Source: Klebsiella aerogenes
Lineage (GTDB): Bacteria; Pseudomonadota; Gammaproteobacteria; Enterobacterales; Enterobacteriaceae
DNA: 64,000 bases
Reading direction: 5' to 3'
Assembly (NCBI GenBank): GCA_029027985.1
Contig: CP119076.1
Location: 3,284,422 to 3,348,421 of the forward strand
Under the pieces are notes generated by a model. That model did no database searches and had not been told where the DNA came from. It saw only the letters and a list, made by a program, of their open reading frames with translations. Below are positions 57,497-64,000 of this stretch, in pieces. The position numbers and the translations under genes were made by a program. Position 1 is the stretch's first letter, and each line of letters opens with the position of its first letter.

Positions 57497-59860
57497 ATGA
57501 AGACGCTGAAACACTGGAGTTTGCACCAACAGCTGGACCACCACGTGGAGCTGACCGTCGACGGTCAGCACACCCTGTGCCTGTACGTTCTGGAAGAGAA
57601 TCTGTTCCGCGTGCTACTGAAGCGTCAGGGCCAGTTGGCGCTGGATCGCACCTGGAGCATCGCTCCGCAGCAGGACGTGCCGTGGGAAGGTCGCTCGCGT
57701 GAAGATATCAGCGGTTTTAGTCTCCCCGCCTGGCAGCTTACCCGGCATGACGACACGCTGACCATCGCCACCCGTCAGCTGCGCGTCACCGTTCATCAGC
57801 CGCTGTGGCTGGAATGGAGCTATCGCGACGAAGCCGGTGAGTGGCAGGCGCTGGTCAATGACCGTCCCACCAGCGCCTACCTGGCGAATGCGCATGGCGA
57901 CGGCGTCGCCCATTATCAAAGCCGCCGCAAAGATGAACGTTTCTATGGCCTGGGCGAAAAGGCCGGCGACCTGCAACGCACCGGTAAGCGCTACGAGATG
58001 CGCAATCTTGATGCCATGGGCTACAACGCCGTAAGCACCGACCCGCTGTATAAACATATCCCGTTTACCATTGCTCAGCGCAGCGATATCAGCTACGGCC
58101 TGTTTTACGATAACCTGAGCAGCTGCTGGCTGGATCTCGGCAACGAAATCGACAACTACCACACCGCCTATCGCCGCTGGCAGGCGGAAGCGGGCGATAT
58201 CGATTACTACCTGTTTACCGGCAAACGAGTGCTGGATGTCACCAAAGCATTTGTTCGCCTGACCGGTAAAACCCTGTTTGGGCCGAAATGGAGTCTCGGT
58301 TACAGCGGTTCGACGATGCACTACACCGATGCGCCGGATGCGCAAAACCAGCTGATGAATTTCATTCGCCTGTGCGAACAACATGCGATCCCCTGCGACT
58401 CGTTCCAGCTCTCTTCCGGCTATACCTCGATTAACGGTAAGCGTTATGTCTTCAACTGGAACTACGACAAGGTGCCGCAGCCGAAAGTGATGAGCCAGGC
58501 ATTCCACGATGCTGGCTTAAAACTGGCCGCGAATATCAAGCCGTGCTTGCTGCAGGATCACCCACGTTATAACGAAGTGGCGGAGCGTGGACTCTTTATT
58601 CGCGATTCGCAAACCGATGCGCCGGAGCGCTCCAGCTTCTGGGACGATGAAGGATCAAACCTCGATTTCACCAATCCGCAAACCATTGCCTGGTGGCAGG
58701 AGGGCGTCACCACTCAATTGCTGGAGATGGGCATCGACTCAACCTGGAACGATAACAACGAGTTTGAGGTCTGGGACGGTGAAGCGCGCTGCCACGGCTT
58801 TGGCCACGAAATCGCCATTAAACATATTCGCCCGGTGATGCCGCTGCTGATGATGCGCGCGTCGCTGGAGGCCCAGCAGCGCTTTGCGCCGCAGAAACGC
58901 CCGTATCTTATCTCGCGTTCCGGTTGCGCCGGAATGCAGCGCTACGTGCAAACCTGGAGCGGCGATAACCGCACCAGTTGGGATACCCTGCGCTATAACA
59001 CCCGCATGGGACTGGGCATGAGCCTGTCCGGGCTGTTTAACGTCGGTCATGACGTCGGCGGTTTCTCCGGCGATAAACCAGAACCGGAGCTGTTCGTCCG
59101 CTGGGTGCAAAACGGCGTGATGCATCCGCGCTTTACCATCCATTCGTGGAACGATGACCAGACGGTGAACGAAGCCTGGATGTACCCGGAAATCACCCCG
59201 GCGATCCGCTCGGCCATCGAACTGCGCTATCGTCTGCTGCCGTATCTGTATACCCTGCTGTGGCAGGCGCATGCCGACGATGAACCCATGTTGCGCCCGA
59301 CGTTCCTCGATCATGAACACGATGCCCAGACCTTTGCCGAATGCGATGATTTTCTGCTGGGCCGCGATCTGCTGGTGGCAAGCGTGGTCGAGCCCGGCGC
59401 CCGTCAGCGCCAGGTATGGCTGCCGGATAACCAGGACGGCTGGTACGACTTTTATAGCCATCAGTGGTTCGCCGGCGGTCAGTGGATAACCCTTGATGCG
59501 CCGTTGGAAAAGCTGCCGCTGCTGGTACGCGCTGGCGCCGGGCTGCCGCTTAGTGAACGCATCAGCCACGTTGATGTACAACAAGACGATCGTCGCGAAC
59601 TGCGGCTATTCCCGCTGAAAGGCGTAGGAACTTCCCGAGGTCTGTTGTTCGAAGATGATGGCGAAAGCTGGGGTTATCAAGAGGACGACGCGCTATGGCT
59701 GGAGTGGGAAATGGTATGCAGCGCGACTCAGGTGAACCTGAAGATCAATGCGCGTGGTAAGTATCGCCCGGCGTGGGAAACGCTAAAACTGTCATTACCG
59801 GCGGGAGAAAAACGCCAACTGCTGGTGAATGGTGTTGAAGGGGCTGAGTGGGCGTTCTGA
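57497..59860 (+). CDS. Glycoside hydrolase family 31 (alpha-glucosidase/alpha-xylosidase type)
   Basis: 787 residues, no signal peptide, so cytoplasmic. An N-terminal beta-sandwich (~1-230) is followed by the GH31 barrel. The nucleophile is probably Asp419 in STWNDNNEFEVWD and the acid/base Asp490 in WSGDNRTSWDTLR; the RSGCAGMQRY segment precedes the latter. C-terminal beta domains complete the fold. Family members cleave alpha-glucosides, alpha-xylosides or sulfoquinovosides; the exact substrate is not readable here. Second gene of a two-gene operon with the MFS transporter. I recall no GH31 gene at this site in E. coli K-12. Confidence 0.9.
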   Translation: MKTLKHWSLHQQLDHHVELTVDGQHTLCLYVLEENLFRVLLKRQGQLALDRTWSIAPQQDVPWEGRSREDISGFSLPAWQLTRHDDTLTIATRQLRVTVHQPLWLEWSYRDEAGEWQALVNDRPTSAYLANAHGDGVAHYQSRRKDERFYGLGEKAGDLQRTGKRYEMRNLDAMGYNAVSTDPLYKHIPFTIAQRSDISYGLFYDNLSSCWLDLGNEIDNYHTAYRRWQAEAGDIDYYLFTGKRVLDVTKAFVRLTGKTLFGPKWSLGYSGSTMHYTDAPDAQNQLMNFIRLCEQHAIPCDSFQLSSGYTSINGKRYVFNWNYDKVPQPKVMSQAFHDAGLKLAANIKPCLLQDHPRYNEVAERGLFIRDSQTDAPERSSFWDDEGSNLDFTNPQTIAWWQEGVTTQLLEMGIDSTWNDNNEFEVWDGEARCHGFGHEIAIKHIRPVMPLLMMRASLEAQQRFAPQKRPYLISRSGCAGMQRYVQTWSGDNRTSWDTLRYNTRMGLGMSLSGLFNVGHDVGGFSGDKPEPELFVRWVQNGVMHPRFTIHSWNDDQTVNEAWMYPEITPAIRSAIELRYRLLPYLYTLLWQAHADDEPMLRPTFLDHEHDAQTFAECDDFLLGRDLLVASVVEPGARQRQVWLPDNQDGWYDFYSHQWFAGGQWITLDAPLEKLPLLVRAGAGLPLSERISHVDVQQDDRRELRLFPLKGVGTSRGLLFEDDGESWGYQEDDALWLEWEMVCSATQVNLKINARGKYRPAWETLKLSLPAGEKRQLLVNGVEGAEWAF

Positions 59861-59865
59861 ACAAT

Positions 59866-60076
59866 GTGCCGGGCGGCGGCGGCGCCTGACCCGGCCTACG
59901 TTTAATGATGTTCCCGGATTGCGCTACGCTAATCCGGGCTACAGCACTTTGCGGTTTGGTAGCCCGGGTAAGCGGTAGCGCCACCCGGGGTTTCCCCGCT
60001 CGCGCTGCGCTGAGCGGGGCTACGATTCTGTGCGGTTTGGTAGCCCGGGTAAGGCGTAAGCCGAACCCGGGTAACG
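59866..60076. repeat. Cluster of five REP-like hairpins between the GH31 gene and ybiT
   Basis: Five stem-loops in ~210 bp: about 59868-59899, 59911-59942, 59960-59991, 59993-60022 and 60041-60075, several containing CCGGG...CCCGG arms. A 23-nt direct repeat, positions 59950-59972 and 60031-60053, starts TGCGGTTTGG and ends CGGGTAAG; the two copies are 81 bp apart. The region separates convergent genes. Confidence 0.8.
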
Positions 60077-60084
60077 GACAGGGG

Positions 60085-61677
60085 TTACTCGATACCTTTG
60101 CTGCGCAGATAATCTTCGTAGTTACCGCTGAAGTCGATCACGCGTTCTGGGGTGATCTCCAGCACGCGAGTCGCCAGCGAGCTCACGAACTCACGGTCGT
60201 GGGAAACGAAGATCAGCGTGCCCTGATACATCTCCAGCGCCATGTTCAGCGATTCGATCGATTCCATATCCAGGTGGTTGGTCGGTTCGTCCATCACCAG
60301 GATGTTTGGTTTCTGCATCATCAGCTTGCCGAACAGCATGCGCCCTTTCTCACCACCGGACAGCACTTTCGCTGGCTTCTTGATATCGTCCTGGCTAAAC
60401 AGCAGACGACCGAGGATGCTACGTACCGCCTGTTCGTCATCGCCTTCCTGTTTCCACTGGCTCATCCAGTCGAAGACCGTCAGGTCGTTCTCGAAATCTT
60501 CGGCATGATCCTGCGCGTAGTAGCCGATGCGGGCGTTTTCGGACCACTTAATGGTGCCGTTGTCCGCTTCCAGTTCGCCAACCAGGGTTTTCAGCATGGT
60601 CGATTTACCGACGCCGTTGGTCCCCAGTACCGCCAGCTTCTCGCCGACTTCCAGCAGCAGGTTAACCCCTTTGAACAGCGGGCCGTTCTCAAAACCTTTC
60701 GCCAGCGCTTCCACTTCCAGCGCATTACGGAACAGTTTCTTATCCTGCTCGAAGCGAATGAACGGGTTCTGACGGCTGGAGGCTTTGACTTCATCCAACT
60801 TGATTTTATCAATCTGACGGGCGCGAGACGTCGCCTGACGGGATTTAGACGCGTTGGCGCTAAAACGGCTGACGAAGGACTGCAGGTCGGCAATTTGCGC
60901 TTTTTTCTTGGCGTTATCGGCCAGCAAACGCTCGCGCGCCTGGGTCGCTGCGGTCATGTACTCGTCGTAGTTGCCCGGATAGACGCGCAGTTCACCGTAG
61001 TCCAGATCCGCCATGTGGGTGCAGACCATGTTCAGGAAGTGACGGTCATGCGAAATGATGATCATGGTGCTGTCGCGCTCGTTCAGCACCTGCTCCAGCC
61101 AGCGAATGGTATCGATGTCCAGGTTGTTCGTCGGTTCATCGAGCAGCAGGATGTCCGGATTTGAGAACAGCGCCTGCGCCAGCAGGACACGCAGTTTCCA
61201 GCCCGGCGCAACTTCGCTCATCGGACCGTAATGTTGCTCAACAGGAATACCCACGCCGAGCAGCAGTTCGCCCGCACGCGCTTCCGCCGAATAGCCATCC
61301 ATTTCGCCGTAGGTCACTTCCAGGTCAGCGACTTTGTAGCCATCTTCTTCGCTCATTTCGGCCAGACCGTAGATGCGATCGCGCTCCTGTTTCACTTCCC
61401 ACAGCTCACCGTGGCCCATGATAACCGTATCCAGCACGGTGAACGCTTCGAAGGCGAACTGATCCTGACGCAGCTTACCAATGCGCTCGTTCGGGTCGAG
61501 AGAAACGTTGCCCAGCGTCGGCTCGAGATCGCCGCCGAGGATCTTCATAAAGGTGGATTTACCGCTGCCGTTGGCGCCAATCAGGCCGTAGCGGTTACCG
61601 CCGCCAAATTTGACGGAGATGTTTTCAAACAGCGGCTTACTGCCAAACTGCATGGTGACGTTGCTGGATACTAGCAC
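60085..61677 (-). CDS. ybiT: ABC-F family ATPase YbiT
   Basis: 530 residues, two ATPase domains with no membrane segments, a translation-factor-type ABC-F protein. First half: Walker A GANGSGKS, second half: GTNGVGKS; signatures and Walker B segments [12 protein letters not shown] and [13 protein letters not shown] charged linker (residues ~250-310) would reach into the ribosomal E site. The role of YbiT is not settled. Confidence 0.95.
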   Translation of the reverse strand: MLVSSNVTMQFGSKPLFENISVKFGGGNRYGLIGANGSGKSTFMKILGGDLEPTLGNVSLDPNERIGKLRQDQFAFEAFTVLDTVIMGHGELWEVKQERDRIYGLAEMSEEDGYKVADLEVTYGEMDGYSAEARAGELLLGVGIPVEQHYGPMSEVAPGWKLRVLLAQALFSNPDILLLDEPTNNLDIDTIRWLEQVLNERDSTMIIISHDRHFLNMVCTHMADLDYGELRVYPGNYDEYMTAATQARERLLADNAKKKAQIADLQSFVSRFSANASKSRQATSRARQIDKIKLDEVKASSRQNPFIRFEQDKKLFRNALEVEALAKGFENGPLFKGVNLLLEVGEKLAVLGTNGVGKSTMLKTLVGELEADNGTIKWSENARIGYYAQDHAEDFENDLTVFDWMSQWKQEGDDEQAVRSILGRLLFSQDDIKKPAKVLSGGEKGRMLFGKLMMQKPNILVMDEPTNHLDMESIESLNMALEMYQGTLIFVSHDREFVSSLATRVLEITPERVIDFSGNYEDYLRSKGIE

Positions 61678-61856
61678 GAGGATATCCTGAAAATAGAGAA
61701 TGAGGGATGTGATGAACCAGACATTATGCCAGCAAATGGTTCACTTTTCACGGCCTGCGGTAAAAAGCTCGCCGATAACTATGCTATGGTCAGGGCTTTA
61801 CCGCAAAATGACCGATTACTAATGCATAATAATTATCCGTACTTCAGAGGGAATTT

Positions 61857-62639
61857 ATGACCACCCGCACCAGGCATCCTGCCTTTATCGCGCTTCAAGG
61901 CGGCATCAATTTTCGCGACCTCGGCGGCCAACGCGCCGCCGATGGCCGCCGCGTACGCCCGGGAAAACTGCTGCGATCCGGCTCGCTGCATAACATGACC
62001 ACGGATGATCTCAGCCGGCTCAGCGCCATTCCGCTGAGCCGGGTGCTGGACTACCGCGACCCGGTTGAGGTCAACCGCAGCCCCGATCGGTTGAACAACG
62101 AGGCCCATTACCTCAACGCCCCGGCTAATCCGCTCGCAAGCAACGTCAATGCTAAGGTGACCGAATTTAACGCCGCGACGCTGAACACCATGGACGGCGA
62201 GCAGTTTATGCTACAACTCTATCGCCAGTTGCCGTTTGATAATGCCGCCTATCGGCAACTGACCCAGTGGTTGATGGAGCCCTTCGACGGCGCCTTACTA
62301 CAGCACTGCGCGGTCGGCAAAGACCGTACCGGCGTCGGCTGCGCCCTGACGCTGTTCGCGCTCGGCTGTGATAGCCATACGGTGATGGAAGAGTATCTGC
62401 TGACCCAGGGGATGCTGGCTCAGGTCGAGGGATTCCTGATCGACGCTTTCGGCGACGGACTCGACGATAACGGACGTAAAAACCTCGCGGAAATCATGAC
62501 CGTCCAGGAGTCCTATCTCGCCGCGGCGCTTTCCAGTATTGAACAGCGTTATGGCAACGTTAACGTCTGGCTGGAGCAGGAATATAACCTGACGCCGCAG
62601 GCGCGCGAGGCACTGCAGGCCCGTCTGCTGGAAGAGTAG
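61857..62639 (+). CDS. Tyrosine/serine protein phosphatase-like protein
   Basis: 260 residues. The CX5R active site is HCAVGKDRTG with Cys151 and Arg157; the N-terminal GGINFRDLGGQRAADGRRVRPG and the RSGSLHNMT segment are those of the Y_phosphatase3 family, whose members act on phosphotyrosine or phosphoinositides. No signal peptide. Start at 61857 has AGAGGG upstream. It lies divergent from ybiT and ahead of ldtB, a slot without a gene in E. coli K-12. Confidence 0.86.
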   Translation: MTTRTRHPAFIALQGGINFRDLGGQRAADGRRVRPGKLLRSGSLHNMTTDDLSRLSAIPLSRVLDYRDPVEVNRSPDRLNNEAHYLNAPANPLASNVNAKVTEFNAATLNTMDGEQFMLQLYRQLPFDNAAYRQLTQWLMEPFDGALLQHCAVGKDRTGVGCALTLFALGCDSHTVMEEYLLTQGMLAQVEGFLIDAFGDGLDDNGRKNLAEIMTVQESYLAAALSSIEQRYGNVNVWLEQEYNLTPQAREALQARLLEE

Positions 62640-62837
62640 CGCGTTGTTGATAACGACACGATTTGCTGCGAAAGCGGCGCGCAACGCACTACACTATTTA
62701 GCAACAGGAAAAAATTGTGATTTCGTACACATCTGATTTACCTGTTTGTCGGAAAGCACATATAATGCGCTCCCATCTACTATCTGATTATCTAACAAGG
62801 CCCGTGTGGCGTTGACACCGCGCACGACATAAAGAAT

Positions 62838-63752
62838 ATGAAATTATCGACACTCTTAGCGGCAGCCTTCGCCATCGTGGGCTTTTGCAACACAGCTTCA
62901 GCTGTCACATATCCTCTGCCGACCGATGGCAGCCGTCTGATTGGCCAGAACCAGGTCATCACCATTCCAGACGACAATAAACAGCCGCTGGAATATTTTG
63001 CTGCCAAGTATCAGATGGGCCTGTCCAACATGCTGGAAGCGAACCCGGGCGTGGATACCTACCTGCCAAAAGGCGGTACCGTGCTGAACATCCCTCAGCA
63101 GCTGATTCTGCCGGATACCGTGCATGAAGGTATCGTGATCAACAGCGCCGAAATGCGTCTGTACTACTACCCGAAAGGCACCAACACCGTGATCGTGCTG
63201 CCGATCGGTATCGGCCAGTTAGGCAAAGATACGCCGATCAACTGGACCACCAAAGTTGAACGTAAGAAAGCGGGCCCGACCTGGACCCCTACCGCGAAAA
63301 TGCATGCGGAATACGCAGCAGAAGGCAACCCGCTGCCGGCAGTCGTACCGGCTGGCCCGGATAACCCGATGGGCCTGTACGCGCTGTACATCGGCCGTCT
63401 GTATGCGATCCACGGCACCAATGCCAACTTCGGTATCGGCCTGCGCGTAAGCCATGGCTGCGTGCGTCTGCGTAACGAAGACATCAAATTCCTGTTCGAT
63501 AGCGTGCCGGTCGGCACCCGCGTGCAGTTTATCGATGAGCCGGTTAAAGCGACCAGCGAACCAGATGGCAGCCGTTATATCGAAGTTCATAACCCGCTGT
63601 CGACCACCGAAGCGCAGTTTAAGGGCGGCGAAATCGTGCCGATTAGCCTGACCCAAGCGGTGCAGGCAGTGACCAGCCAATCTGACGTTGACCAGAGCGT
63701 AATGGATCAGGCGATTCAGAACCGCTCCGGGATGCCGGTGCGCCTGAACTAA
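62838..63752 (+). CDS. ldtB: L,D-transpeptidase LdtB (YbiS)
   Basis: 304 residues. Signal peptide ends ...TASA; a LysM domain at ~40-90 ([20 protein letters not shown]) is followed by the YkuD domain with catalytic Cys208 in SHGCVRL. It attaches Braun lipoprotein to meso-diaminopimelate of peptidoglycan. A strong terminator follows. Confidence 0.95.
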   Translation: MKLSTLLAAAFAIVGFCNTASAVTYPLPTDGSRLIGQNQVITIPDDNKQPLEYFAAKYQMGLSNMLEANPGVDTYLPKGGTVLNIPQQLILPDTVHEGIVINSAEMRLYYYPKGTNTVIVLPIGIGQLGKDTPINWTTKVERKKAGPTWTPTAKMHAEYAAEGNPLPAVVPAGPDNPMGLYALYIGRLYAIHGTNANFGIGLRVSHGCVRLRNEDIKFLFDSVPVGTRVQFIDEPVKATSEPDGSRYIEVHNPLSTTEAQFKGGEIVPISLTQAVQAVTSQSDVDQSVMDQAIQNRSGMPVRLN

Positions 63753-63768
63753 GTTCAGCAACTCCATA

Positions 63769-63800
63769 AAAATGGCGGGCCTGGTGCCCGCCATTTTTTT
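63769..63800 (+). terminator. Intrinsic terminator of ldtB
   Basis: A 12-bp stem (AAAATGGCGGGC / GCCCGCCATTTT) with a 5-nt loop, followed by a T-run to 63800. The A-rich 5' side may let it serve the convergent regulator as well. Confidence 0.9.
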
Positions 63801-63867
63801 ACCTGCGCGCCAGCGGGGAAGATTCCCGGGCTACCAGACAGCAGTGCCAGCAGAGGAAGTTTCCGGG

Positions 63868-63999
63868 CTAGCCGTTATTCACCAGAATAACTCCGCCATG
63901 ATCGTAGCGATAATGGCAGTGCGCGTACTCCAGCGGTGTACCGTCTTCCAGGTAGATAACCTGCTCAACCTCCAGTATCGGGTCGGTGGGCTCGCAATT
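63868..63999 (-). CDS. GntR/UTRA-family transcriptional regulator (C-terminus only)
   Basis: The last 43 residues of a gene that enters from the right edge. The segment ILEVEQVIYLEDGTPLEY followed by AHCHYRYDHGGVILVNNG is the closing part of a UTRA ligand-binding domain, the type found in HutC-subfamily GntR regulators. The DNA-binding half and the identity of the regulator are outside the window. REP-like sequence lies just downstream of its stop. Confidence 0.75.
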   Translation of the reverse strand, partial: NCEPTDPILEVEQVIYLEDGTPLEYAHCHYRYDHGGVILVNNG

Positions 64000-64000
64000 A

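Noticed and set aside
59905-61164. 419-codon + strand frame opposite ybiT
   Set aside because: It covers REP repeats and then the antisense of ybiT's conserved ATPase; composition and content (many His, Gln, Phe runs) are those of an antisense frame of a GC-rich gene.

Overview
The window is chromosomal DNA from an enteric gammaproteobacterium, most likely Klebsiella or a close relative such as Raoultella. Almost every gene matches the E. coli K-12 order from hcr to ldtB (hcr, poxB, ltaE, artPIQM-artJ, potFGHI, rimK, nfsA, grxA, ybjL, mdfA, deoR, dacC, rimO, gsiABCD, iaaA, moeAB, pflEF, ybiV, ybiU, ybiT, ldtB). The DNA is GC-rich, and several slots differ from K-12 as I remember it. I could run no search: gene names rest on remembered family sequences, lengths and motifs.

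Layout. 1-7 kb: end of hcr, a DoxX membrane protein, poxB, ltaE, and two SDR-type oxidoreductases (ybjT, ybjS). 7-11 kb: amiD, a membrane diguanylate cyclase, a FadL-family outer-membrane protein and lipoprotein ybjP. 11-15 kb: arginine transport (artPIQM, artJ) with paired ARG boxes. 15-19 kb: an unnamed two-component system, rlmC and ybjO. 19-24 kb: putrescine importer potFGHI. 24-34 kb: ybjN-rimK-nfsA-ybjC, grxA, ybjM, ybjL, the sigma-E small RNA RybB beside a truncated SDR gene, rcdA/ybjJ/ybjI, mdfA and ybjG. 34-40 kb: deoR, dacC, gstB, bssR, a Kdo hydroxylase and rimO. 40-48 kb: iaaA-gsiABCD and moeAB. 49-55 kb: a glycyl-radical enzyme with its activase, the HAD phosphatase ybiV and the dioxygenase-like ybiU. 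55-60 kb: a LacI-type regulator divergent from an MFS transporter plus a GH31 glycosidase. 60-64 kb: ybiT, a tyrosine-phosphatase-like gene, ldtB and the end of a GntR/UTRA regulator.

There is no phage, insertion sequence, CRISPR, tRNA or rRNA gene that I can see. The most notable signal is a repeated operator-like sequence, CTTTCATTCGAAA, in three promoter regions (pflE, ybiV, ybiU), with a degenerate relative at the LacI-type gene. It suggests a single sugar-responsive regulon linking the glycyl-radical enzyme, a sugar-phosphate phosphatase and a predicted dioxygenase. At pflE the site lies exactly between a perfect FNR box and a -10 element. The aldolase gene fsaA, which sits beside pflE in E. 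coli, is absent from its slot.
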